The notes: generated from the letters alone by a model not told the origin. DNA of 14,218 nucleotides from JBAVQS01 sp049694275 (GCA_049694275.1 JBAVQS010000394.1:1-14218); one strand, 5' to 3'. Positions 1 to 6,803 are shown, numbered from the stretch's first letter. Program-made: numbers and translations.

Positions 1-1277
1 GCGCTGCCCAACACGGTCATCGAGGCGGCGAACAGGTAGAAATAGAGATAGAGCTTGCGTACGATGGAACGGCGCTCGTCCGAGCCCTGGGGGCCTGGCC
101 GGTCGGCGGTCAACTGGGCGCTGCGCCAGGGTAACAACCATACCGGCAGACCCGCAACCAGCGCCGCGGTGAACCAGGCGAGCGGCTCGCGCAGGGTCGA
201 GCCAAATGGATCGCCCGCGATCGTGCGGATGAGGACGCTGATATCGCCGGCCAGTCCACCCAGGAGCGCGCCGAGGCCGATGGCCGCGACCAGGTAGAGA
301 TAGAGCCGCCGGATTCCCGCCTGGAGCAGTCCCTCCGCGACGGTGGCCGCATCGCGCTGTAGAACCCGCCAGTGATAGGCCCAAACCACTGCCAGGGTGA
401 AGGCAATGCAGAGCGGGTCCCGAATGTCGCCGCTTGTGGGCAGCGCCATCAAGCCGCGCAGGATCCCGGCAAGGATGATTGTCGCCGTCGAGACCGCGCC
501 GAGCGCCGAGATCAGGATGACGAGATAGAGGTAGAGCTTGCGCAGCGTCGACGCGCGTTCTTCCTCGTTCGGGCCCTGGAACAGGCGCTGGACCCAGAGC
601 CAAAAGATCACCCAAAGCGGCGCGCCGGCGACGAGCCGGGCCAGTTCGTCGATGGGCGCGTCCACCATTCCCATTCCGCCGGGCGCGGCCGGCCCACCGA
701 ACCGGTAGAGCAACCAGCGGATCAACTGGCTGGCTGCCCAGGCTGTCAGGATGAGACCGACTGCGCTAAACCCCAGGATGTACAACCGCCGCACACTGGC
801 GTTGAGGTCCGCGGCGGGTGCGGCGCGCTCATCCGTCCCGGTCGTCAGGTGATGGTAGAGCCACAGCGGCGTAAGGATAAGCAGGCCGATGGCCGCGTCG
901 ATGAGATTTTCGAGCGGCGTCGAGCTGGCAAAGGGCGTAACCCTCAATCCGATCCGGAGCAACGCCTGAACGAGGAGAAAGGCGTACACCAGGAATGCCC
1001 CGAGGAAAACCGCGAGCAGCACATAGAGATAGAGCCGGCGGACGAGGCTGCTCCGTTCTTCGGGGTCACTGCGAGTGGACCGCTGCGCCCACAACCAGTG
1101 CACGAGGAAAAAGGGGAGGGCGATGACGACGATTGCAATCTGGAGCGCCAGGGTGGTCGCGGTCGGGACCGGCCCCGGCGGGATCAGCCCCTGGAGCAGG
1201 ATGATCAGGGCAAACGCGATTGCAAGCAGGCTGATTCCACTCACCAGATAGACATACGCGCGGCGAACGGTTACCAT
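1..1277 (-). CDS. DUF5671-repeat integral membrane protein (C-terminus beyond window)
   Basis: The minus-strand frame stays open from the ATG at 1277 to the window edge: 425 codons and no stop, so the C-terminus is missing. The start is supported by a near-perfect Shine-Dalgarno 4 bases upstream. The protein is built of at least six tandem units. Each begins with a basic-aromatic signature (RRAYVY at residue 5, RRLYLY 80, RRLYIL 163, RKLYLY 246, RRLYLY 323, RKLYLY 407), followed by a hydrophobic helix, a short loop, a second hydrophobic helix and a Trp-rich end (HWLWAQR, LWLYHHL, WLWVQRL, WAYHWR). The unit length is 75-84 residues, giving about two membrane helices per unit. This is the DUF5671 pattern of Chloroflexota membrane proteins, which have no assigned function. 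It probably lies in one transcription unit with the gene at 1509-2006, 231 bases upstream. The family call is confident; the role is unknown. Confidence 0.88.
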   Translation of the reverse strand, partial: MVTVRRAYVYLVSGISLLAIAFALIILLQGLIPPGPVPTATTLALQIAIVVIALPFFLVHWLWAQRSTRSDPEERSSLVRRLYLYVLLAVFLGAFLVYAFLLVQALLRIGLRVTPFASSTPLENLIDAAIGLLILTPLWLYHHLTTGTDERAAPAADLNASVRRLYILGFSAVGLILTAWAASQLIRWLLYRFGGPAAPGGMGMVDAPIDELARLVAGAPLWVIFWLWVQRLFQGPNEEERASTLRKLYLYLVILISALGAVSTATIILAGILRGLMALPTSGDIRDPLCIAFTLAVVWAYHWRVLQRDAATVAEGLLQAGIRRLYLYLVAAIGLGALLGGLAGDISVLIRTIAGDPFGSTLREPLAWFTAALVAGLPVWLLPWRSAQLTADRPGPQGSDERRSIVRKLYLYFYLFAASMTVLGS

Positions 1278-1280
1278 GGT

Positions 1281-1289
1281 AACCTCCTT
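1281..1289 (-). promoter_or_regulatory. Strong ribosome binding site
   Basis: The minus strand reads AAGGAGGTT three bases before the ATG at 1277 (core AGGAGG, spacer TTACC). It is almost fully complementary to the 16S rRNA 3' end and fixes the start of the DUF5671 gene. Confidence 0.85.
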
Positions 1290-1370
1290 CTTTCGCGGAC
1301 CGATGCTTGTTCAAGCAGCCCTCTCGCGAATGGACCCGCTAGAGCGAATTCCATTTTGATTGATGGGACC

Positions 1371-1503
1371 GTAGGGGCAATCCCTTGCGACCAATAGGGA
1401 GTCTCCCAAAGGGACGTTCCGCCCATTGGATGGTTGCCCTCCCATGCGGGCGAGCACGAGGCGTTGCCCTCCCATATGGGCGAGCACGAGGCGTCGCCCC
1501 TAC
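1371..1503. repeat. Composite intergenic repeat with GTAGGGGC/GCCCCTAC ends
   Basis: The element begins GTAGGGGC (1371-1378) and ends GCCCCTAC (1496-1503), a perfect 8-bp terminal inverted repeat. Inside are several palindromic or near-palindromic modules (CCCATATGGG at 1471-1480, CCCATGCGGG at 1441-1450, GGGAGTCTCCC at 1397-1407) and a tandem 30-bp duplication. It fills most of the gap between the NTF2-like and DUF5671 genes and starts, on the minus strand, six bases after the NTF2-like stop codon. It looks like a non-coding MITE-like or REP-like element with no open frame of its own. It may shape or partly terminate the read-through transcript into the DUF5671 gene. Confidence 0.7.
1433..1492. 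repeat. Two tandem 30-bp repeat copies
   Basis: Units 1433-1462 and 1463-1492 both start GTTGCCCTCCCAT and end GGGCGAGCACGAGGC. They differ at only two adjacent bases (GC versus AT at the palindrome centre), so 28 of 30 positions agree. A diverged relative of the core, CGCCCGTATGGGCGCGAGCA, lies at 2116-2135. Two abutting copies without spacers do not make a CRISPR array. Confidence 0.85.
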
Positions 1504-1508
1504 AACCT

Positions 1509-2006
1509 CTAATCGCAATTGCCGCCACCGGATGTCCAGCAGGGAACCCAATAGGAATCGGAGTGGAGCAGCTTCCACGCGCCCTGCTCGCGCTGTAGCC
1601 GCACTTCAAAGGTGTTGTTATACTGGCCGCCGCCGAATAACCCATTCGAGGCATAGCGCGTCTCGCGCACGGCGACAAAGGCGCTGTCGCCGATCAGGCG
1701 CGCCGGCTGGACCTCGCGCGCCGTCGGTTCGCCCAGCGACTGGAACTGCCAATAGTTGTCGGCAATCTGCCGGGCGAATTTCTCGACGGTGAAGGGATAG
1801 CCTTCGAGCGTGGGGGAGAGATAGCCATACGCGCGGGGATAATCCTGCTGCTGGAGCGCGAGGAAATAGTTATGCGCGACGTTTTCGGCCTGGTCTTCGG
1901 CGAGGTAGGTCGGTTGAGGACGCAACAGGGTCGCGACAAACGCGGTGGTCACAAGCAAGATGATACCGGCCACAATTCCAATCAGGAAGCGGTCCGTGTG
2001 CCTCAT
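1509..2006 (-). CDS. Membrane-anchored protein with NTF2/SnoaL-like domain
   Basis: This 165-residue protein has a short basic N-terminus (MRHTDR), one hydrophobic helix at about residues 8-28 (signal anchor or uncleaved signal peptide), then an exported alpha+beta domain. That domain begins AENVAHNYFLALQQQDYPRAYGYLSP (residues 40-65), the usual opening of NTF2-like/DUF4878-type domains: a helix carrying a 'Y-x-A-L-x-x-x-D-Y-x-x-A-Y' pattern. It ends with beta-strands FEVRLQREQGAWKLLHSDSYW (133-153). Two Cys (156, 164) in the tail could form a disulfide outside the cell. I chose the ATG at 2006 over an in-frame TTG at 2153 because AAAGGGGTGA stands just before it and the hydrophobic anchor then becomes N-terminal. 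Substrate and partner are unknown; the domain class is an inference from pattern. It is followed 3' by the composite repeat and the DUF5671 gene. Confidence 0.75.
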   Translation of the reverse strand: MRHTDRFLIGIVAGIILLVTTAFVATLLRPQPTYLAEDQAENVAHNYFLALQQQDYPRAYGYLSPTLEGYPFTVEKFARQIADNYWQFQSLGEPTAREVQPARLIGDSAFVAVRETRYASNGLFGGGQYNNTFEVRLQREQGAWKLLHSDSYWVPCWTSGGGNCD

Positions 2007-2192
2007 TGCGGTCACCCCTTTCGTATGCGGCGCGTTCGCATCGCTCGCCCCGGCATCCGTGCGTCCGCCAGAAGGTCCCTCAATCCGCGAAGGGACGGCG
2101 GGCCGGGGTGACGGACGCCCGTATGGGCGCGAGCAATCAACCGTTACCGGCAATCATGATGCGAACTCGTCGGTGGACAACCCTGTACTCTA

Positions 2193-2221
2193 ATTCTAGC
2201 ACCGCCGGGGTGGTGGGTCAA
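2193..2221 (-). promoter_or_regulatory. Sigma70-type promoter for the NTF2-like gene
   Basis: On the minus strand, -35 TTGACC (complement of 2216-2221) and -10 TAGAAT (complement of 2193-2198) are separated by exactly 17 bases. Transcription would start near 2186, leaving a leader of about 180 bases before the ATG at 2006. Confidence 0.65.
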
Positions 2222-2239
2222 TCTCGATTTTTTCCGCCA

Positions 2240-2268
2240 TTGACCGCGGTCGGGCGCAGTGTTACAAT
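2240..2268 (+). promoter_or_regulatory. Sigma70-type promoter for the KAP NTPase gene
   Basis: TTGACC (2240-2245), a 17-base spacer, then TACAAT (2263-2268). Both hexamers match the consensus at five of six bases. The predicted start is near 2275, about 58 bases before the ATG at 2333. The -35 box lies only 18 bases from that of the opposing promoter, so the two may be co-regulated or compete. Confidence 0.7.
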
Positions 2269-2270
2269 AA

Positions 2271-2286
2271 AATCAATCGGTTGATT
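2271..2286. promoter_or_regulatory. Inverted repeat over the predicted start site, possible operator
   Basis: AATCAA-TCGG-TTGATT is a 6-bp inverted repeat with a 4-base centre, placed immediately after the -10 box and spanning the predicted +1 of the KAP transcript. A dimeric repressor bound here would block initiation. A short RNA hairpin at the 5' end is the alternative. No regulator gene is adjacent. Confidence 0.35.
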
Positions 2287-2332
2287 CCTCCTGTCGATTC
2301 GTCCCTGCCTATGGAAAGGGGTGCGTTGAGCG

Positions 2333-5236
2333 ATGGAACAACTCAATCCCTACGAAAACCTGTCCGGCTCGTGTCATGAAGCGTTGGCCTGGGCCGGCGC
2401 GCGGGCGCAAGCGCGCTCGACAACCATTCCTACCCAATCGTCGATGCCCAACCAAGCGGCATTCCAGGGTGGGGAGGTGAACGATTCGGACCTGCTCGTC
2501 GGCATGATGCAGGCCCACCCGTGGAATTCCGAAGCCCTGCGCCTCACCCAGCATTTTGGCATCCCGCTGGAGCAGTTACAGCGCGGGCTCGATTTTGTTC
2601 CCCAGCAGTTGCCCTCCGATCTTCCCAAGACGCTGCCGTCGCCGGACCAACTCTCTTCCACCGTTCAGGCCATCCTGGGCGAGGCCCGGCTTTTAGGCGA
2701 GAAATACAATCCGCAGGAAAAGGGCCTCGTCCGCATGCGCGACCTCTTTGGCGGATTGCTGATGGCCGACAGCCCGACGCGGAATCTATTGTCGTCACTC
2801 CTCGCGCGAACGCCCATCCCGCTGGCGCAGGTCCTCTCCATCTATCCCGATTTTCTGTCCGACGCCGCCAAGTGGGTCGATTTCTCTGATTTTCTCTCGG
2901 CGCGCTTTCCGCGGACCCACCTGGCGGTCGCCGGCTTTAGCACCGATACGACGCCGGATGAAGACCTGGTCGGAATCGGCGCAGAGGTCGATGCCTTTGC
3001 CTACCTGATCGCGGCGACCGACATGCACCCGCCGCTCGCCATCGGCCTGTTTGGCGACTGGGGCGCGGGCAAGAGCTATTTCATGCAGGCGCTCAAGGGC
3101 CGGGTCGAACAGATTACGCAGGATGTGCAAAAGGTCAAACCGCAAGCGTACCTCTCCATCTTTAAATCCGTCGTCCAGATCGAGTTCAACGCCTGGCACT
3201 ATGTCGAAGGGGAGCTCTGGGCCAGCCTGGTCGACCACATCTTTAACAACCTCCGCATCCGGTCCGGCGAAGAGCCGACCCTGCTTCAGGAACGGCAGCG
3301 GGTGGTGCTCGACAAGATCGATTCCGTTCGCCAGCGCAAGCGCGAGCAGGAGGAGCAACGCCATTCGCTGCAGCAGCAGCTTGCGGCCCAGCAGGATACC
3401 ATCGACCAGTTAAAGAGCGCGCGTGACCAGGCGCTGCAAAAGCTCAACAACCTGCGGGTGGAAGATGTGCTGGCCGGCATTCAACTGTCGCAGACGGACA
3501 AGGACCGCTTTAATCAGATCCTGCAAGAGCAGGGCATCACGCGGACCTTTGATTCGGCGGCCGAGTTTACGCAGGCGCTCTCGGACCTGCATGCGACTCT
3601 CACGCGGGCGAATGCCCTGGGCGTGCTGGTCCGGCAGCGGGGCTGGCGCTGGACGGCCGGGCTGGTCCTGGTCCTGCTCAGCGCGCCGGTCGTCAGCGCG
3701 CTCATCGCCTGGGCTGGCCAGAACCAGGTCCCCGCGCTCACCAATGCGCTCCTCTCCCTCTCGACGTTCATCAGCCTGCTCACCGTCATGGTCAAATCGG
3801 CGAACGCGCGGCTGGGGAGCGCCGTCACGCAGGTCGAAGGGGCGCAGGCGAAATTGGATGCGGCGCGACGCACGGCGGAACAAGATTACCGACAACAGCT
3901 TGACCAGCTCAAGACCGAATACAACCAGCTCGCCGCGCAGTATGACCGGGCGTGGCGGGAGGAGCAGGACCTCGCCGCGCAGATTCAGTCGCTGGAGCGG
4001 GAACTGGCCGCCCTCACCCCCGGCCGGGTGCTGCTCGATTTTATCAACGAGCGCGCCGGGAGCCAGGACTATCGCCGGCTGCTCGGCGTGCCGGCCCTCA
4101 TCCGCCGCGACTTTACTCAGTTGTCCGAATTGATCCGCACGCGCAACGAGCGCCTGCTCGCCAAGGGGGAGAGCGAAGCGGCAGCCGCGCAGGTGGAACA
4201 GGAGGACCAGGACCCGCACCTGTTCAACCGCATCGTCCTCTACATCGACGACCTGGACCGCTGCCCACCCGACCGCGTGGTGCAGGTGCTCCAGGCGGTC
4301 CATCTCCTCATGGCCTTTCCGCTGTTTGTCGTCATCGTCGCGGTGGACGCGCGCTGGCTGTCGCAATCGCTCCAAAAGCATTACCAGGGACTCTTGCAAT
4401 CGACTGCGCCGCGCAAGGAGGGCGAGCTTGTAGATCTGCCCCAGGCGACCCCGCAGGACTATATGGAAAAGATCTTTCAGGTCCCCTTCTGGGTGCGTCC
4501 CCTCTCCGACGAGGCGCGCCTGCGCATCATTACGGGACTGGTTTCCAAAAGCCTGCAACCGGAGGGGCCGGACCGGGGCGGGCAGGGGCGGCCGGATGAG
4601 GCGGGGCAGGGGACTGGTTCTGCGCCGTCTGCCGCCGCACATCTGCAGGTCCAGTGGGGCGAAAGCAAACTGACGCGCCCCTTGCGAACCGATAGCATGA
4701 CTGACCCCAATCCGCCGGGGCTGGAGATCCTCGAACGCGAGCTCGCGTTCATGGGCCAGCTCAAGTCACTGCTCGGCCTGACGCCGCGCGCCGTCAAGCG
4801 CTATGTCAATATCTATCGCCTGGTCAAAACCATGGCGATGAGCCAGGCGCAAGAGTTTACAGCGGATCGACCGGATGCCGATTTCAAACAGGTCCTGTTC
4901 CTGCTGGCGGTCCTCACCGGCTTGCCGGCGATTTCCAGGGATTTCTTTGAGCTGCTTCACGAGCTGGAACTGAGCGATGAGACACCGGCCGAGGGGGAAA
5001 AGGCGCCACCACATTCGCTGGAGCAGGTGTTGCAAGAATTGCAGGTGCGCGTCTGCGGTCCGGTGGGCGCCGGGCCGCTGACCCGGCCGGCGGCCAATCA
5101 AGCGCCGCATGAGTTCGAGCGCCTGTCGAAATGGTTGCGCACGTATGAAAAGGGGAGTTGGCTCGTGCTGGACGCCAATCCGCTCGCCGCCTGGATGCCG
5201 CAGGTGACGCGCTTTTCGTTCGACGAGCCCGGTTAG
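2333..5236 (+). CDS. Clp_N-like / KAP-family membrane P-loop NTPase
   Basis: This is a 967-residue protein. Residues about 8-170 form two helical repeats resembling the Clp protease N-terminal domain (ALAWAGARAQARS...DLLVGMM, then VQAILGEARLLGEK...DLFGGLL). A KAP NTPase follows: Walker A GDWGAGKS at 241-248, FNAWHY at 285-290, and Walker B RIVLYIDDLDRC at 633-644 continuing to VVIVAVDARWL at 666-676. Between Walker A and B lies the typical KAP insertion: coiled coil (about 320-375), two transmembrane helices (about 437-461 and 467-489) and a second coiled coil (about 495-560). LTPRAVKRYVN (816-826) is the KAP arginine/lysine helix. A Gly/Pro/Ser-rich, low-complexity linker (742-768) follows. 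KAP NTPases such as phage-exclusion PifA and animal Kidins220 work at the membrane and some act in conflict; a defence or signalling role here is inference. It has its own promoter and converges on the acetyltransferase gene. Confidence 0.92.
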   Translation: MEQLNPYENLSGSCHEALAWAGARAQARSTTIPTQSSMPNQAAFQGGEVNDSDLLVGMMQAHPWNSEALRLTQHFGIPLEQLQRGLDFVPQQLPSDLPKTLPSPDQLSSTVQAILGEARLLGEKYNPQEKGLVRMRDLFGGLLMADSPTRNLLSSLLARTPIPLAQVLSIYPDFLSDAAKWVDFSDFLSARFPRTHLAVAGFSTDTTPDEDLVGIGAEVDAFAYLIAATDMHPPLAIGLFGDWGAGKSYFMQALKGRVEQITQDVQKVKPQAYLSIFKSVVQIEFNAWHYVEGELWASLVDHIFNNLRIRSGEEPTLLQERQRVVLDKIDSVRQRKREQEEQRHSLQQQLAAQQDTIDQLKSARDQALQKLNNLRVEDVLAGIQLSQTDKDRFNQILQEQGITRTFDSAAEFTQALSDLHATLTRANALGVLVRQRGWRWTAGLVLVLLSAPVVSALIAWAGQNQVPALTNALLSLSTFISLLTVMVKSANARLGSAVTQVEGAQAKLDAARRTAEQDYRQQLDQLKTEYNQLAAQYDRAWREEQDLAAQIQSLERELAALTPGRVLLDFINERAGSQDYRRLLGVPALIRRDFTQLSELIRTRNERLLAKGESEAAAAQVEQEDQDPHLFNRIVLYIDDLDRCPPDRVVQVLQAVHLLMAFPLFVVIVAVDARWLSQSLQKHYQGLLQSTAPRKEGELVDLPQATPQDYMEKIFQVPFWVRPLSDEARLRIITGLVSKSLQPEGPDRGGQGRPDEAGQGTGSAPSAAAHLQVQWGESKLTRPLRTDSMTDPNPPGLEILERELAFMGQLKSLLGLTPRAVKRYVNIYRLVKTMAMSQAQEFTADRPDADFKQVLFLLAVLTGLPAISRDFFELLHELELSDETPAEGEKAPPHSLEQVLQELQVRVCGPVGAGPLTRPAANQAPHEFERLSKWLRTYEKGSWLVLDANPLAAWMPQVTRFSFDEPG

Positions 5237-5256
5237 GCGGCATACCGATCATGATG

Positions 5257-5820
5257 TCATTTCGTCGGGGCAGGTTTTAAACCTGCCCCGATGTACTCCT
5301 GCTCCAGAATCGCATAGAAGAGGGTGTCCCACCAACGCCCCTTGAAATACTCGTTCTCGTGCAGGCGACCCTCCTGCCGCATCCCAAGCTTTTCCAGCAC
5401 GTGCGCGGAGGCGACGTTATCTGCAATGCACCAGGACGAGATGCGGTGCACCTTGAGCTCGGTAAACCCGAACCGGACCATCGCACGGGCCGCTTCGGTT
5501 GCATAGCCTTGGCCCCAGTGCGCCGGGTCCAATTCGTACCCCACGTCCGCCTCGTGCGCCCCCGCCGCCTTCATCCGAATGCCGCAGTTCCCGATCAGTT
5601 GACCGGTTGTCTTGAGCGTCGCGGCGAGCTGGAACTTGCTGCGCGGGTCGCTCCGCTGGTGCGCGAGAAACATGCCGACGAACGCGCGGACCTCTTTCGG
5701 CGTCCGTTCGGTCCAGGCATAGTAGCGCAGGTATTCGGGTTTGGATTGGTACGCCAGCACCGCCGGCCAGTCCTCCTCCACAAAGTCGCGCAGCACCAAC
5801 CGTTCAGTGGTCAGGATCAC
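5257..5820 (-). CDS. GNAT acetyltransferase, RimJ/RimL type
   Basis: This 187-residue GNAT enzyme transfers acetyl from acetyl-CoA to an amine; the substrate cannot be read from sequence. The N-terminal ILTTERLVLRDF is the RimJ/RimL (acetyltransferase type 3) opening. Motif A lies at residues 93-110 (VGYELDP, then HWGQGYATEA, the Q-x-x-G-x-A pyrophosphate loop). Motif B lies at 135-170 (N135, AHVLEKLGM 139-147, then EGRLHENEYFKGRWWDTLFY). I chose the GTG at 5818-5820 because it overlaps the tag stop codon as GTGA and puts ILTTERL at the N-terminus. An in-frame ATG at 5847 would add nine residues inside tag. The tail IGAGLKPAPTK does not belong to the family: it is translated from the palindromic repeat at 5266-5290. 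It is translationally coupled to tag. Confidence 0.9.
   Translation of the reverse strand: MILTTERLVLRDFVEEDWPAVLAYQSKPEYLRYYAWTERTPKEVRAFVGMFLAHQRSDPRSKFQLAATLKTTGQLIGNCGIRMKAAGAHEADVGYELDPAHWGQGYATEAARAMVRFGFTELKVHRISSWCIADNVASAHVLEKLGMRQEGRLHENEYFKGRWWDTLFYAILEQEYIGAGLKPAPTK
5266..5290. repeat. 25-bp palindrome inside the acetyltransferase 3' end
   Basis: CGGGGCAGGTTT-T-AAACCTGCCCCG is a perfect 12-bp inverted repeat around one base. It codes for the last residues (GLKPAP) of the GNAT protein and stands 29 bases past the stop of the convergent KAP gene. There is no T-tract on either side, so it is not a standard intrinsic terminator, though it could slow both transcripts. Its GGGGCAGG...CCTGCCCC arms resemble the other intergenic palindromes in this window. 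Confidence 0.85.
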
Positions 5821-6392
5821 TCCATGACCTCGCGATAACGAAAGCATTCCACCATATGGTCGTTGACCATGCCGGCCGACTGCATGAACGCATAGCAGAT
5901 GGTTGGCCCCACAAAGCGGAACCCGCGCCGGCGCAGTTCCTTGCTCATCGCCTCCGCCTCCGTCGTAAACGCGGGAATCTCTTTAAGCGTCCGCCAGGCG
6001 TTCGCCCTGGGCCGGCCTCCGACAAACTGCCAGATAAAAGCGTCGAACGTTCCGAATTCTTTTTGTATCTGCAAAAACGTCCGGGCATTCTCGATAAACG
6101 CCCGTACCTTGAGCCGGTTGCGGACAATGCCGGGGTCTTGAAGGAGCGCGGCCACTTTCTCCTCGTCATAGCGCGCGATCTTGCGCGGGTTGAAACGGTC
6201 GAACGCCTTGCGGTAATTTTTGCGCTTGTGCAGGATCGTGCTCCAGCTCAGCCCCGCCTGTGCGCCCTCCAGGCAGAGCAGCTCGAACAGCTTGCGGTCG
6301 TCGTGCATGGGCACGCCCCACTCTTGATCGTGATAGGCGATATAGAGCGGGTCCGCGCCGGACCAGGCGCAGCGGGTCAGTGTATCTGTCAT
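5817..6392 (-). CDS. tag: DNA-3-methyladenine glycosylase I
   Basis: This 191-residue base-excision repair enzyme removes 3-methyladenine from alkylated DNA, leaving an abasic site. All hallmark positions of E. coli Tag are present with a constant offset of four. The zinc ligands are Cys8, His21, His179 and Cys183 (RCAWSG, YHDQEWG, VNDHMVECF). Tyr20 and Trp50 line the base pocket. Glu42 in LCLEGAQAGLSW is the equivalent of Glu38. The helix-hairpin-helix part includes GIVRNRLKVRAFIENA (89-104), and RGFRFVGPTICYAFMQ (156-171) is also typical. Length fits the family (about 190). It starts at the ATG at 6392 with a weak AGAAAGAG upstream, and is the first gene of a two-gene operon with the acetyltransferase, overlapping it by four bases. 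Confidence 0.97.
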   Translation of the reverse strand: MTDTLTRCAWSGADPLYIAYHDQEWGVPMHDDRKLFELLCLEGAQAGLSWSTILHKRKNYRKAFDRFNPRKIARYDEEKVAALLQDPGIVRNRLKVRAFIENARTFLQIQKEFGTFDAFIWQFVGGRPRANAWRTLKEIPAFTTEAEAMSKELRRRGFRFVGPTICYAFMQSAGMVNDHMVECFRYREVME

Positions 6393-6434
6393 GGATGGCT
6401 CTTTCTGTAGAATCGGTTACGGTCGTTCGCAGTA

Positions 6435-6463
6435 ATCATAACATGATTCGCGTTCGGTGTGCA
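6435..6463 (-). promoter_or_regulatory. Predicted promoter of the tag operon
   Basis: On the minus strand, TGCACA (complement of 6458-6463), 17 bases, then TATGAT (complement of 6435-6440). The -10 box is good and the -35 weak (4/6). Transcription would begin near 6428, about 36 bases before the ATG. Confidence 0.5.
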
Positions 6464-6510
6464 GGGGGCAGGGATGGACAGCGGCGGCGCGGCGGTGAGG
6501 CGGCGCCGGG

Positions 6511-6615
6511 GGGCCAGCGGTTGGAAACCGCCGTCTGAAAAAGGGTGCGGCGGCGGGAAAAAAGGCGACCATTTTTTTGCAGCGCAGTCATTGTTCAGCC
6601 CCGGATTTCGAGCCT
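6511..6615 (+). repeat. Dispersed intergenic repeat, copy 1
   Basis: It begins GGGCCAGCGGTTGGAAACCG, runs through purine-rich sequence with A and T tracts, and reaches CGCAGTCATTGTTCAGCC and CCCGGATTTC. The same order and words recur at 9703-9913 (GTTGGAAACC, TCTGAAAAA/GCTGAAAAA, CGCAGCCATTGTTCAGC at 16 of 17 bases, then GGATTTC). Its first module is itself an inverted repeat, CGGTT-GGA-AACCG. Confidence 0.75.
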
Positions 6616-6618
6616 CCG

Positions 6619-6758
6619 TTGGCGAACGCCACCCGCCGATTGAAATCGGCGGCTAAATAGCCCCCTACGAGGGTCCGTAGAAATCGGTTCAAACCGATTC
6701 CGGCGAATCCGATTCATCGGATTTCCACCTACTGAGCAACCGAATTGATTCGGTTGCT
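6619..6758. repeat. Cluster of five tight inverted repeats
   Basis: Five consecutive inverted repeats each have exactly two unpaired bases at the centre: TGGCG-AA-CGCCA (6620-6631); CCGCCGATT-GA-AATCGGCGG (6633-6652, 9-bp arms); AATCGGTT-CA-AACCGATT (6682-6699); AATCCGAT-TC-ATCGGATT (6706-6723); and 11-bp arms AGCAACCGAAT/ATTCGGTTGCT at 6735-6745 and 6748-6758 around TG. The arms share CGATT/CGGTT-type cores but differ in detail. They sit just upstream of the NACHT promoter. Confidence 0.85.
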
Positions 6759-6773
6759 TTCGCCTGGGGCGGT

Positions 6774-6803
6774 TTTACGCCCAGCGGTATCACGTGGTAG
6801 AAT
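6774..6803 (+). promoter_or_regulatory. Predicted promoter of the NACHT-FGE gene
   Basis: TTTACG (6774-6779), an 18-base spacer and TAGAAT (6798-6803). The whole stretch matches the one before 9951 at 31 of 37 positions, including both hexamers and the spacing. That conservation between two copies strengthens the call. The leader to the GTG at 6872 is about 60 bases. Confidence 0.65.

Larger units (their letters stand above)
2007..2332. other. Divergent intergenic region with hairpins
   Basis: This 326-base gap separates two divergent genes. The right part holds two back-to-back promoters. The left part would be a leader of about 180 bases for the minus-strand gene. It contains an inverted repeat GTCCCT...AGGGAC (2075-2080/2091-2096, loop 10) and CGCCC-GTAT-GGGCG (2116-2129), the latter resembling the 30-bp repeat at 1433-1492. 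I see no riboswitch fold that I recognise and no credible extra gene. Confidence 0.6.

Noticed and set aside
372..1397. 341-codon plus-strand open frame
   Set aside because: It is antisense to the DUF5671 gene, very rich in Asp/Glu/Arg/Gln/Pro, has no domain pattern, and results from high GC content opposite a real membrane protein with a perfect ribosome binding site.
1433..1492. CRISPR-like direct repeats
   Set aside because: There are only two abutting copies without unique spacers, and no cas genes.
2007..2153. N-terminal extension of the NTF2-like gene
   Set aside because: The extension starts with TTG, lacks a ribosome binding site and is low-complexity. It would bury the membrane anchor at residue 57 onward, while the ATG at 2006 has AAAGGGGTGA before it.
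3410..4642. 410-codon minus-strand open frame
   Set aside because: It is antisense to the KAP NTPase core, whose Walker and transmembrane features are clear. The antisense product is Arg/Leu/Gln-rich low-complexity sequence.
5266..5290. Bidirectional intrinsic terminator between convergent genes
   Set aside because: The stem is strong but there is no T-tract on either side and the loop is one base, so it is better called a repeat.
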